Shown in pieces: positions 10,518 to 18,053 of a stretch of 31,560 nucleotides of DNA. The stretch is from the IMG/VR virus record IMGVR_UViG_3300025697_000095, positions 1 to 31,560 of that record. One strand, written 5' to 3'. The stretch comes from a virus. A program made the position numbers and the translations under genes. The number at the start of each line of letters is the position of its first letter. Within the stretch, counting starts at the first letter, position 1. The notes beneath the pieces were generated by a model. It ran no database searches. It saw only the letters and a program-made list of their open reading frames with translations, and was not told where the DNA came from.

Positions 10518-11790
10518 AAAAGTAAACTTTGAGATACACAAATCACACCTACCTTTATGGAAGGACAAGTTTAGGTATGCGATTGTCATGGGCGGACGTG
10601 GTAATGGACGATCTGGCACAGCTTCTCGTCTTGCCGTCTCTAGTCTTCTAGGTAAGGAATATACTCGTGGAGCAATTATGCGGGCTACTCACGCTAACAT
10701 CAGGGCTTCCTGTTGGAGTGAAATCATGGATAGGATCAGAGAGCAAGGTATAGCCGAGTCTTTTAGAATGACCGAGAACGATATGTTTATTGAAAGAGGG
10801 CAGAATAGTTTGCGTTCTCATGGCTTTAGGGCTTCTAGTGGTTCATTAACCGCTCGGCTTAAATCTCTGGCTGGTTATAACTTTATATGGATTGAAGAAG
10901 CGGAAGAAGTTGGCGAAGCGGAGTTTAGAACCCTAGACGACACCCTAAGAACGATTAAAGGGGATATTCGGATTATTCTAACCCTGAACACACCACCGAA
11001 GAACCATTGGATATTAAGGAAGTGGTTTGACTTAACACCACACACCGAAGCACAAGGATTTTATATTCCAAGTATCAAGCCTGAGATTAAGGACGCTATC
11101 TATATCGGAGGTAGTTGGCGAGAGAACGAACCCAACCTAGACAAGCATACGATTGAACGCTACCAAGAATACAAAGACACCAACCCAGCTTATTACTGGC
11201 AAGTGATTGAAGGTCTTTCCCCAGAAGAAGTTAGGGGTAAGATATTCACTGGTTGGCAAAAGATTGATGTCGTTCCTCAAGAAGCACGACTGGTTCGCTT
11301 TGGTGAAGACTTTGGTTGGTTTCCTGACCCAGCTTGTGCGGTAGCAATCTATTACTGGAATGGGGCTTATATCATTGACGAAGTCGCCTATGGCACAGAA
11401 TTAACTAACGAATACTTGGCGAGAGAGATCAAAAAGGTCGGCCAAGCTATTACCACCGCTGATAGTGCCGAACCTAAAAGTATTGCCGAGCAAAGAAAAT
11501 ACGGTATTCAAGTTCAAGGAGCTGAAAAAGGTAAGGATAGTGTAGTGTTTCGCATCAAGGTGGCTTCCCAAAAGAAGATTTACGTTACCAAGAAGAGTGT
11601 TAATGTTTGGCAATCTTATGAAAACTACTCATGGGCTGAAGATAAGGACGGCAACCCTAAAGGTGAACCAAATCACCTATGGAGTCATGCGATGGACGCC
11701 GCCACTTATGCCATAGCTTCCTTACACAACAAGACTTCGGATATAATTGTTTATCAGCAACCACGAGAGCGTAAAAACATAGCAGTTTAG
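10504..11790 (+). CDS. terL: terminase large subunit
   Basis: The protein, 428 residues, is a PBSX/Terminase_3-like packaging ATPase-nuclease. Walker A is GGRGNGRSGT (30-39), with Arg in place of the usual Lys, a change known in many terminases. Walker B with the catalytic acidic pair is FIWIEEAEE (127-135), and LTLNTPP (159-165) is the coupling motif. The RNase H-like nuclease has EDFGWFPDP with Asp269, TTADSAEPKS with Asp320, and HAMDAATYA with Asp398 as metal ligands. It pumps DNA through the portal and cuts headful or site-specific ends. The TAG stop is followed after 13 bases by a small gene. Confidence 0.95.
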   Translation: MLENKKVNFEIHKSHLPLWKDKFRYAIVMGGRGNGRSGTASRLAVSSLLGKEYTRGAIMRATHANIRASCWSEIMDRIREQGIAESFRMTENDMFIERGQNSLRSHGFRASSGSLTARLKSLAGYNFIWIEEAEEVGEAEFRTLDDTLRTIKGDIRIILTLNTPPKNHWILRKWFDLTPHTEAQGFYIPSIKPEIKDAIYIGGSWRENEPNLDKHTIERYQEYKDTNPAYYWQVIEGLSPEEVRGKIFTGWQKIDVVPQEARLVRFGEDFGWFPDPACAVAIYYWNGAYIIDEVAYGTELTNEYLAREIKKVGQAITTADSAEPKSIAEQRKYGIQVQGAEKGKDSVVFRIKVASQKKIYVTKKSVNVWQSYENYSWAEDKDGNPKGEPNHLWSHAMDAATYAIASLHNKTSDIIVYQQPRERKNIAV

Positions 11791-11803
11791 TTGGAAATTT
11801 AGT

Positions 11804-11962
11804 ATGGAAAATGTTAAAATAGAACCAAGAGAAGATGAGGTTAAACCTATCAAGCCCAAAACAATTAAGTGGATAATTCCTCAATGTTGCCGTGAAGGCT
11901 GGGCAAGTTGTCCACATGTTGCCAAAAGACAAAAGCCAATTAAGAAAAATATCGGATTGTGA
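11804..11962 (+). CDS. hypothetical small protein, 52 aa
   Basis: This is a Lys/Pro-rich N-terminal half followed by QCCREGWASCPHVAKR, where three Cys and one His could bind one zinc ion. The stop TGA overlaps the GTG start of the next gene (GTGA), so the two are translationally coupled. There is no known family. Confidence 0.62.
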   Translation: MENVKIEPREDEVKPIKPKTIKWIIPQCCREGWASCPHVAKRQKPIKKNIGL

Positions 11963-12264
11963 ACAAATTAGATTTAAAAACTGTCCCTAAGTTAAAGCCA
12001 AACCCTGTCTTTAAAGGGTTGCCAGATAACTTAAAAGACCCCAAGACCTTTAAGAAGGTAGAAAAGAAACTAATCAATGCTATTTTCTCCGATCACAAGC
12101 ACGCCACCGTTAAGGCTTACCTGAAGTGTAAGCGATGTCAGGATAAGTTTAAGAAGCGACAAGCCTTCATTAAAGATTTGGGATTTACAAGTTATGAGCA
12201 ATACACCGAGTGGAAAAAAGTGATGACGATTATTGATAATAAAAAAGACTTCCAAGTAAAATGA
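11959..12264 (+). CDS. hypothetical protein with GTG start, 101 aa
   Basis: The GTG start overlaps the preceding stop, and the next gene starts within the last 4 bases, so it is embedded in a coupled cluster. It is basic and helical, with a CKRCQDKFKKRQAF segment near residues 55-68 and a C-terminal FTSYEQYTEWKKVM helix. Such short basic proteins between terminase and portal may be head accessory or DNA-binding proteins, but nothing confirms it. Confidence 0.7.
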   Translation: MNKLDLKTVPKLKPNPVFKGLPDNLKDPKTFKKVEKKLINAIFSDHKHATVKAYLKCKRCQDKFKKRQAFIKDLGFTSYEQYTEWKKVMTIIDNKKDFQVK

Positions 12265-12740
12265 AAAAGAAAGATAAAAAAGAAAAAACAATTAGCCCCT
12301 ACGTGGAGTTTAAACCCACCAAGAAGCACCAGAAAGAGAAGATAGAGCAAGCCATTATCCTCTTAAACGATATTGTTAAGATTAGACTTGCCCCGTCACC
12401 AATTCATGGGATTGGAGTATTTGCTATGAGAAACATCCCCAAAGGTCAACACCTTTATCTTGACGCTGTTCCCCATGCCTTCGATGTCCCCTTTAAGGAC
12501 TTTAAGAAGCTAGAGCCAGAAATCAGGGAGCTATTGCTTGGTCAATGGCCACAAGTAGTCAATGGTTCTCACTTTCTTTACCCCGTAACCAAAATGAACG
12601 CTTACTTAAATCACTCTGACGAACCCAACTTTGACAACAAAAATGATTTAACCCTTAAAAGAATAAAAGCTGGTGAAGAAATAACCGAAGATTATAGGAA
12701 GATTGATGACTGGGAGAAGATATTTACTTGGCTTAAATGA
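12261..12740 (+). CDS. SET-domain protein (putative lysine methyltransferase)
   Basis: The SET-domain landmarks are in order: SPIHGIGVFAMRNIPKGQ (residues 46-63, the GxG start of the fold), AYLNHSDEPNF (114-124, the NHS motif contacting SAM) and AGEEITEDYR (137-146, the GEExTxxY end with catalytic Tyr145). At 159 residues it is a minimal SET domain lacking a cysteine-rich post-SET. SET enzymes methylate protein lysines. In a phage head cluster the substrate might be a virion protein or a host factor. The start codon overlaps the preceding stop (ATGA-type) and the stop overlaps the next start, so it is coupled with the sulfotransferase-like gene. Confidence 0.88.
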   Translation: MKKKDKKEKTISPYVEFKPTKKHQKEKIEQAIILLNDIVKIRLAPSPIHGIGVFAMRNIPKGQHLYLDAVPHAFDVPFKDFKKLEPEIRELLLGQWPQVVNGSHFLYPVTKMNAYLNHSDEPNFDNKNDLTLKRIKAGEEITEDYRKIDDWEKIFTWLK

Positions 12741-13258
12741 TTTTAGTTTTAGGTGTCGGACGAAGTGGCACAAGTGAAGTGGCGAGAATCCTCCAAGAAT
12801 TAGGTGTTGATATGGGACAAGGACAACAAGGTGATGAATTTAATCCTTTAGGTTATTACGAGGATAAAGAGTTTCAAGCCAAAAATATGGCATACTTTAT
12901 GATGGGCTTACACGAAAAACAATCAGAATATCCCCTAAAGCTATGGCGGACGGAATTTGACAAGTTAATAGCGACCAAGACCGAACCTTGGGGAGTGAAA
13001 GACCCTGGCATAGTTGACATGGCGTTCTTGCTTGAAGAATATGCCAAACTAAATCCCAAGATAGTTTTATGTTCTAGGGAAAAGGAAGACACGATTGGTT
13101 CACTGATGCGGATGAAAGGAATTACTAGAGAGAAAGCCGAGGAGATTTACTACAAGCGGATGGAGAACCTAAGCACTTTCTTAAAAGATAAAGACTACCT
13201 AGAGATTGACTGCTACGACGAACACAAAGAGGACAAATTAAAAGCGTTAATAAAATAA
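12737..13258 (+). CDS. sulfotransferase-like P-loop protein
   Basis: The N-terminus ILVLGVGRSGTSEVARILQ (residues 2-20) is the 5'-phosphosulfate (PAPS) binding loop of sulfotransferases, where GRSGTS replaces Walker A. A central KIVLCSREKEDTIGSLMRM segment (about 109-127) matches the 3'-phosphate binding strand and helix with conserved Arg and Ser. At 173 residues it is shorter than typical (250-300) but keeps both signatures. Such proteins transfer sulfate to sugars, lipids or proteins. Beside a SET-domain gene, it suggests a small modification module. Kinase-like nucleotide binding is the alternative. Confidence 0.8.
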   Translation: MILVLGVGRSGTSEVARILQELGVDMGQGQQGDEFNPLGYYEDKEFQAKNMAYFMMGLHEKQSEYPLKLWRTEFDKLIATKTEPWGVKDPGIVDMAFLLEEYAKLNPKIVLCSREKEDTIGSLMRMKGITREKAEEIYYKRMENLSTFLKDKDYLEIDCYDEHKEDKLKALIK

Positions 13259-13260
13259 CT

Positions 13261-13512
13261 ATGGAAAAAGAAAACGAAACATTTCAACATTCATGCATTA
13301 AGTGCCAAGAGAATTACAAGGACAACGACCCAGATGCTTATTATTGTCCCAAGTGTAAAGATGAGAGTAAATCTATTGCCAAAGCGGTTGATAAGAAATT
13401 AGCGGGGAGAGTTTCTAAAAGAGTAGGTGGTGCCTTACAACAATATGATGAAATCCTAGCTAAAACAGGTGGAAAATTTCCAAATATAGGTGACTTAGGA
13501 ATTAAATTATAA
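13261..13512 (+). CDS. zinc-ribbon protein, 83 aa
   Basis: CIKC (residues 12-15) and CPKC (29-32) make a four-Cys zinc ribbon, followed by a basic helical tail (KSIAKAVDKKLAGRVSKRV). It starts 2 bases after the preceding stop. It may bind nucleic acid, but the family is not recognised. A 13-bp tandem duplication begins within its stop codon. Confidence 0.72.
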   Translation: MEKENETFQHSCIKCQENYKDNDPDAYYCPKCKDESKSIAKAVDKKLAGRVSKRVGGALQQYDEILAKTGGKFPNIGDLGIKL

Positions 13513-13536
13513 TGCTCAAACTTAATGCTCAAACTT
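13511..13536 (+). repeat. 13-bp perfect tandem duplication at a gene junction
   Basis: AATGCTCAAACTT occurs at 13511-13523 and 13524-13536. It duplicates the start region of the next gene. The first ATG (13512) leads to an early stop, so only the ATG at 13525 opens the reading frame. Confidence 0.9.
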
Positions 13537-13692
13537 AATCTACAAGAAGAATACCTGATTAAACTTTTAAGGGATTTAAAACCCTTTGAACAAGTTAAAA
13601 TCACCGCCGATAAGTGCGGAAAACCCAATTCTTACTTGGTGGTGAGAGAGCAAAAGGTGATGGTTGAGGATATTATTAGGTCAACCACTTGA
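13525..13692 (+). CDS. hypothetical small protein, 55 aa
   Basis: The frame starts at the second ATG of a duplicated start region. The protein begins MLKLNLQEEYLIKLLRDLKP (a helix) and continues FEQVKITADKCGKPNSYLVV REQKVMVED, ending RSTT. The middle looks like a strand-rich half of an unknown small phage protein. Its end overlaps the -35 box of the promoter at 13689. The role is unknown. Confidence 0.58.
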   Translation: MLKLNLQEEYLIKLLRDLKPFEQVKITADKCGKPNSYLVVREQKVMVEDIIRSTT

Positions 13693-13716
13693 CTTTTTAT
13701 TATATAGGTATATACT
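13689..13716 (+). promoter_or_regulatory. sigma70-type promoter before the head genes
   Basis: TTGACT (13689-13694) and TATACT (13711-13716) are separated by 16 bases, the best promoter in the window. Transcription would start near 13723. It lies just before the portal operon and therefore probably drives late head genes, or a short RNA ending at the hairpin at 13755. Confidence 0.68.
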
Positions 13717-13754
13717 TGTAGGAACTAATTATTAACTCGCAGAGGCAGAACCTG

Positions 13755-13785
13755 GCGATTAAGTGAACGCTTAATTGCTATTTTT
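13755..13785 (+). terminator. terminator-like hairpin abutting a start codon
   Basis: GCGATTAAG (13755-13763) pairs with CTTAATTGC (13770-13778), with one G-U pair and a six-base loop (TGAACG). TATTTTT (13779-13785) follows and runs directly into the ATG at 13786. With the promoter at 13689 this would yield an RNA of about 60 bases or attenuate the portal operon. Confidence 0.6.
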
Positions 13786-14094
13786 ATGCCAAAGACAAAA
13801 GTTCCTAAGAAAGTTCCTAAGAAAGTAATCAAAGAGGACTACAAAGAGGACTACACAGTCACCGCTAAGATTTTTGGTAGAGATTACTCCGCAACTGGCT
13901 CAACTCTCATTGAAGCCCTTAATAAACTAGAGATTAGAAACGCTAAAGGTAAGTGTATTTTAATCGTGGAGAAAGGTAAGAAGAAAAAAGAGGAGAGGAT
14001 TTTAATGCCTGCCTTAACCTATAGACTATTCAACACCTTAGGAATATCAAAAGAGGTGTCTATTAAAAATGTAAGTTTAATGTTTGGATTATGA
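13786..14094 (+). CDS. hypothetical protein before portal, 102 aa
   Basis: The start ATG follows the T-run of a terminator-like hairpin, so its expression may depend on antitermination. The basic N-terminus contains two small 12-bp duplications (VPKKVPKK and KEDYKEDY). The rest alternates strands and helices (YTVTAKIFGRDYSATGSTLI, then LEIRNAKGKCILIVEKGKKK). The TGA stop overlaps the portal ATG. It may be a head accessory factor, but no family is recognised. Confidence 0.72.
   Translation: MPKTKVPKKVPKKVIKEDYKEDYTVTAKIFGRDYSATGSTLIEALNKLEIRNAKGKCILIVEKGKKKKEERILMPALTYRLFNTLGISKEVSIKNVSLMFGL
13801..13854 (+). repeat. two adjacent 12-bp tandem duplications
   Basis: GTTCCTAAGAAA is doubled at 13801-13824 and AAAGAGGACTAC at 13831-13854, both perfect and in frame. 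They show the same slippage tendency seen elsewhere in this genome. Confidence 0.85.
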
Positions 14095-15908
14095 TAAATT
14101 CATCAATTTACGATTATGTAAAAAATGAAGAAAGTGCCTTCGAGACTGATGAAATCCAAGTAGGTGATAATTGGTATTGGAATTTCCGCAACCACGTTCA
14201 ATTACTTTTTCATCTAAAGAACGGACTATTCTTTACTGGGGAAAACAACTGGCTCCGAGCGTTCAAGAACATTATGGAACCAATCCTTAACCTGGCCTTT
14301 TGGACGGAAGATATTGAAGTTAAAGACATTGTTTTTTATGTCGAAGGTAAAGATGATCGAGTGGCTTCCTTCCTGCTCAAGAAATATCACGATGAAGTTT
14401 ATGCCAAAGAACACGACTTAGATAAAATGATCGATGATATTACCGAAAGCGACATTGAATATGGAGGAGTATTGGTGCAAAAAGGTAAAGAACGACCAGA
14501 AGTGTTACCGCTTAATTCAGTCGCCTTCTGTGACCAAACAGATGCGTTGGGTGGCCCAATCGGTATTAAATACTTCTTCTCACCAAGTAAATTAAGGACA
14601 ATGTCTAAAGTGGGTTGGGGTGATGAAAAGAATGGAGCAACCATTTCTCTTGAAGATTTAATCATTCTAGCCACAGATGTTAAAGATTCTGGGACAATGA
14701 ATACTAATGCCAACGAAGTCACGGGTAAAGTGATTGAAGTTTATATTGTTAGGGGTGATCTACCGGAACATTATCTCGAAGACAATGACGAAATAAATAA
14801 GTATGTTAGCCAGATTCAAATTATTGGCTTCTATACCAACAAAGATAACAAAAAGGAGGGTGTTACTCTTTATCGCAAGGAAGCAGAAGAAGACTTGAAA
14901 TTCTTTACCTCAAAGGAAGTTTATAATCGAGCTTTAGGGCGTGGAGTTGGTGAAACCTTAGTCCAACCACAAATTTGGACGAACTTCTTAACCATCCACA
15001 AGACCAATATGTTAGAGGCTGGCTCTAAAGTCCCACTTTATACTGACGATCCAAACTATTCACAAAAGAATAAGATTCAAGACATGGAGAACCTTGAAAT
15101 CACTACGATTGAGGATGGAAAAGTAATTAGACAAGTGCCAACAGCTTCTTCCGCCAATATTCAACTTTATGAAAAAAGTATTAATGAATGGTTTGAACAA
15201 GCTCAATTCTCTGGTTCAGCCTTTGACCCGATTTTAGGTAAAGAGGCCGCTTCTGGCACAACCTTTAGGGGGCAAGAAAGAACTGTGGCTCAAGGACGTG
15301 GGATTCACGACAGGCGTAGAGGACAACGAGCCAAGTTTATCGAGGAAATTTATCGTTGGGATATTATTCCTAGAATGGTTAAGGAAATAAAAAAAGGTAA
15401 AGACTTCTTATCAACTCTATCAAATGAGGAGCTGACATGGATTTCTGAGCAAATGGCTACCAATGCGGTAAACAAGAGGATAAAGGAAATAATGCTTGAA
15501 GGGAGAATCGTTACCAAAGAGCAACAAGACTTCCTTACCCAGACTTTTATGGAAACATTTAACAAAAAAGGTAATAGACGACTTCTTAAAATAATTGGCG
15601 ATGAGTTTAAGGACATTGAAAACAGGGTCGGTATGAATATCGCCTCAAAACAGAAGAACCTTGCCAACCTATCAGACAAAATCTTGTCAATCTTCCAGTT
15701 TGTCTTCGCCAATCCTCAAGGCTTCCAACAAGCTATGCAAATTCCAGCTCTTTCCAAAGCCTTTGATGACATTCTAGAATTCTCTGGTTTAAGTCCAGCT
15801 GACTTTGCCTCACTAACCAAGGCTCAAACAATGTCTCTGGAGCAACCACAAGCTCAGCAATCCCAAGCAACCCCAGAATTAGCAATAGCTAACGCCCAAC
15901 CTAACTAA
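14091..15908 (+). CDS. portal protein
   Basis: The 605-residue protein has the size, position (after terminase, before scaffold and capsid) and secondary-structure style of phage portals. It has an N-terminal wing (DNWYWNFRNHVQLLFHLKNG), a central section with SDIEYGGVLVQKG and ALGGPIGIKYFF strands, then SIYNEWFEQ-like helices around SINEWFEQAQFSG (about 364-376) and a long helical stem and crown with RRGQRAKFIEEIYRWDIIP. The C-terminus is Gln/Ala-rich (EQPQAQQSQATPE). Portals form a dodecameric DNA channel at one capsid vertex and dock terminase and adaptor. I assign it from overall layout, as portals lack short motifs. Confidence 0.88.
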   Translation: MINSSIYDYVKNEESAFETDEIQVGDNWYWNFRNHVQLLFHLKNGLFFTGENNWLRAFKNIMEPILNLAFWTEDIEVKDIVFYVEGKDDRVASFLLKKYHDEVYAKEHDLDKMIDDITESDIEYGGVLVQKGKERPEVLPLNSVAFCDQTDALGGPIGIKYFFSPSKLRTMSKVGWGDEKNGATISLEDLIILATDVKDSGTMNTNANEVTGKVIEVYIVRGDLPEHYLEDNDEINKYVSQIQIIGFYTNKDNKKEGVTLYRKEAEEDLKFFTSKEVYNRALGRGVGETLVQPQIWTNFLTIHKTNMLEAGSKVPLYTDDPNYSQKNKIQDMENLEITTIEDGKVIRQVPTASSANIQLYEKSINEWFEQAQFSGSAFDPILGKEAASGTTFRGQERTVAQGRGIHDRRRGQRAKFIEEIYRWDIIPRMVKEIKKGKDFLSTLSNEELTWISEQMATNAVNKRIKEIMLEGRIVTKEQQDFLTQTFMETFNKKGNRRLLKIIGDEFKDIENRVGMNIASKQKNLANLSDKILSIFQFVFANPQGFQQAMQIPALSKAFDDILEFSGLSPADFASLTKAQTMSLEQPQAQQSQATPELAIANAQPN

Positions 15909-15927
15909 CAACAAGTATAAAAACAGC

Positions 15928-16161
15928 ATGAAAAACGAATTAAAAACAGCAAAAATCCAGCAATTCCTCAATGACGAAGCAATGTCTGAAGCCGTCAAAG
16001 AAGAATTACTATACTCATTCCTGAGTGGAAATTCCAAAGATGTCCAATATCTAGCCGCCTCACGCATTGCCATTGATTTATTAAAGGAAAGTTGGAAAGA
16101 TTTACAGAAATACAAGCAGTCACAAGAAAATGTTAAAACATCAGGCCAAATTGGTCTGTAA
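15928..16161 (+). CDS. small helical protein, 77 aa
   Basis: The protein is almost entirely helical and charged (KTAKIQQFLNDEAMSEAVKE, then VQYLAASRIAIDLLKESWKD). It follows the portal gene with a 19-base gap and no SD. It may be a head assembly or scaffolding helper. No motif is visible. Confidence 0.68.
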   Translation: MKNELKTAKIQQFLNDEAMSEAVKEELLYSFLSGNSKDVQYLAASRIAIDLLKESWKDLQKYKQSQENVKTSGQIGL

Positions 16162-16198
16162 TTAAAAAATTATTAAATTATTAAGTAAATTATAAATT

Positions 16199-16594
16199 AT
16201 GAAGAAATACATTATAGCCATCGCTCTCATTTGTATAATCGGTCTTGGAGTTGGTTATTTAGTCTCAACCAATCAGGCTGTTGGAAGTGTTATTCAGGGA
16301 AATGAATACAACTCAACTACCACTTCAGCCTCGTTCTTAAATCACTCTGTTCTAAAGACTGGTCATGGTTCACTGGCAAATGTTGTTATTACAGGGACTA
16401 ATCCTGCCGCAATAACCTTCTATGATGCGACCACTACTGATGCCACCAAGAGAACTAAGGCGGCAACGACCACATTAGCTTCATTCCAAACGACCGCGAC
16501 CCCTAATTCTTATCCAATCGATAGTAATTTTAGTGACGGACTCCTTGTTGATTTTGGAGGTGGAACTGGATCGACAACAATTACTTGGCGTTAG
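16199..16594 (+). CDS. signal-anchor protein, Thr/Ser-rich, 131 aa
   Basis: Residues 1-24 are a basic start plus hydrophobic segment (KKYIIAIALICIIGLGVGYL), a signal peptide or membrane anchor. The mature part is rich in Thr, Ser, Ala and Gly and beta-like (SLANVVITGTNPAAITFYDA, then STTITWR at the end), like small virion-associated beta-sandwich proteins. It sits between portal and scaffold, so an exported or membrane-tethered structural protein is implied, which is unusual. A host-surface or periplasmic role late in infection is the alternative. Confidence 0.75.
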   Translation: MKKYIIAIALICIIGLGVGYLVSTNQAVGSVIQGNEYNSTTTSASFLNHSVLKTGHGSLANVVITGTNPAAITFYDATTTDATKRTKAATTTLASFQTTATPNSYPIDSNFSDGLLVDFGGGTGSTTITWR

Positions 16595-16629
16595 TATTAT
16601 AAATTATTATAAGTTTAACAATTAATAAC

Positions 16630-16797
16630 ATGTCTACATTGAATAAAGCTCGTATGTCCTCGCTCAAAGATAAGCTCGATGAATTATCAGAAATCGAGAA
16701 GGTCGAGAAAAAAGTTAAAGAAAAGAAAGAAAAAATCAAAGATGAAGTGAAAGAGGAGGAGGAAAAGTTAAAAAAAGTTACAAAGGTCAAAAAATAA
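16630..16797 (+). CDS. Lys/Glu-rich coiled-coil peptide, 55 aa
   Basis: From residue 12 to the end the sequence is a continuous charged helix of Lys and Glu with Leu, Ile and Val at heptad positions (LKDKLDELSEIEKVEKKVKE), so a coiled coil is expected. The ATG follows the usual A/T-rich tract. It could act as a small scaffold or assembly chaperone in the head cluster. No family is recognised. Confidence 0.55.
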   Translation: MSTLNKARMSSLKDKLDELSEIEKVEKKVKEKKEKIKDEVKEEEEKLKKVTKVKK

Positions 16798-16821
16798 AAT
16801 TATAAGATTAATAAAATAATT

Positions 16822-17343
16822 ATGAAAACAAAAAATTTAGTTATAACGTTAGTGGTTATCGCCGTCATCGCTCTTGCTGGTTGTGTCTTACCTATTAGTG
16901 ATGGTGGACAAACCATTGTAGAGAAAATGGTCGGAGCAAACCCAGGTCCAGAGTCAACAAACTCTTACCAATGTTACGCTGGTGTTTGCACCCACTACGC
17001 AAACTCTGCTCTTTACAAGGCAACATCAACCCCTTGCTCGTTTATCTCGCCTAGTGCGACATCATCACTTGCTTTTGCCTCGATAAATATTGATGTTGCT
17101 ACTTCAACGGCAACGGAGTGGGTACTTGCGACATCAACACAAATGAACGCAACCTCATCAGCAACCGCTCTAGTCACAAATTTGCTAGCTTCAGGTTCAA
17201 GGGGGAACTTCAACTATGTTGGTGTAGTGGATAATAATATCTTGCCACCAAATACCTATGTTACTTGGGGTGTAACAGGAATACTAAAATATACAAGCAC
17301 TTACCTTACGGGAAGTTGTAGTGCTGTGTTTATCGAAAATTAA
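16822..17343 (+). CDS. putative phage lipoprotein with lipobox
   Basis: The N-terminus has a hydrophobic signal (LVITLVVIAVIA) ending in the lipobox LAGC with Cys21, so signal peptidase II processing and lipid anchoring are predicted. The mature protein (about 150 residues) has a Cys pair near YQCYAGVC, long Ser/Thr/Ala stretches and a beta-rich end (NFNYVGVVDNNILPPNTYVT, then YLTGSCSAVFIEN). The C-terminal part resembles phage beta-sandwich decoration or fibre domains in general style. The gene is embedded in the head operon. It might alter the host envelope, block superinfection, or be a virion protein reached via export. The 3' end carries a 13-bp duplication. Confidence 0.78.
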   Translation: MKTKNLVITLVVIAVIALAGCVLPISDGGQTIVEKMVGANPGPESTNSYQCYAGVCTHYANSALYKATSTPCSFISPSATSSLAFASINIDVATSTATEWVLATSTQMNATSSATALVTNLLASGSRGNFNYVGVVDNNILPPNTYVTWGVTGILKYTSTYLTGSCSAVFIEN

Positions 17344-17362
17344 CTTAACAAATTAACTTAAC
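17337..17362 (+). repeat. 13-bp perfect tandem duplication at a stop codon
   Basis: AAATTAACTTAAC occurs at 17337-17349 and 17350-17362. The stop TAA of the lipoprotein gene (17341-17343) lies in the first copy. Confidence 0.88.
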
Positions 17363-17438
17363 GGGGTTATCACACCCCTCAAAAGTGAAGTGCGTTTATG
17401 ATTAACCGTTCAATAAATCAAGTAAAAAACATATCATT

Positions 17439-18002
17439 ATGGATAATGAAAACGACAATATCGTTGAGTCTGAAAACAACGAAATAGAAGGAGAAGGAAA
17501 CGAGTCAGAGAAAGTCTCCGTTCCTAAAGAGGATTACGAGAAACTAAATCAAACTCTTGGCTCACTTAAAAGGGAAATCAAGGACTTGAAAAAGCCCAAA
17601 GAGGAATCCAAAGAAGAAACTCCTACAGAAAACCAAAAACAACCAGATAATAATTTGTTAGAAAAGACTTTCCTTCGAGCGGCTCAAATTACCGCAGAAG
17701 ATGAAGTAGAATTTGCTCTTTCCACAGCTAAAAAATGGGGAGTAGAGATTGACAAGCTAGTTGATGATGAGGATTTCAAAGTAAAACTTGAGAGAATGAG
17801 AACTCAGAAATCTAACGAACTTGCCACCTCCGAAATTAGAGGAAGCTCTGGTTCCCCGCAAACGAAGAATACTGCCGAGTATTGGATTGCTAAAGGCGTC
17901 CCGCCAACAGTAACCGATGTCCCCGACAGGAAAGCTCGTGCCAAGATTGCGAGAGCAATGATGGCTAACACCAAGAGTGGAAAAAAATTCTACAACGAAT
18001 AA
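17439..18002 (+). CDS. capsid scaffolding protein (predicted)
   Basis: The protein of 187 residues lies directly before the major capsid gene. It is highly acidic at the N-terminus (ENDNIVESENNEIEGEGNES), has a helical coiled-coil centre (YEKLNQTLGSLKREIKDLKK), a second helical region (FLRAAQITAEDEVEFALSTA) and a basic C-terminus (RKARAKIARAMMANTKSGKK) that could contact capsid protein. This charge layout and position are typical of phage scaffolds, which guide procapsid assembly and then leave. No protease motif is seen. Confidence 0.8.
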   Translation: MDNENDNIVESENNEIEGEGNESEKVSVPKEDYEKLNQTLGSLKREIKDLKKPKEESKEETPTENQKQPDNNLLEKTFLRAAQITAEDEVEFALSTAKKWGVEIDKLVDDEDFKVKLERMRTQKSNELATSEIRGSSGSPQTKNTAEYWIAKGVPPTVTDVPDRKARAKIARAMMANTKSGKKFYNE

Positions 18003-18053
18003 AGTCACAAACAATTATCTGGTCTTATCAGAATTAAGATTGAATAATTACTA

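Noticed and set aside
17362-17378. Terminator at CGGGGTTATCACACCCC after the lipoprotein gene.
   Set aside because: The stem is only 4 bp and no T-run follows.
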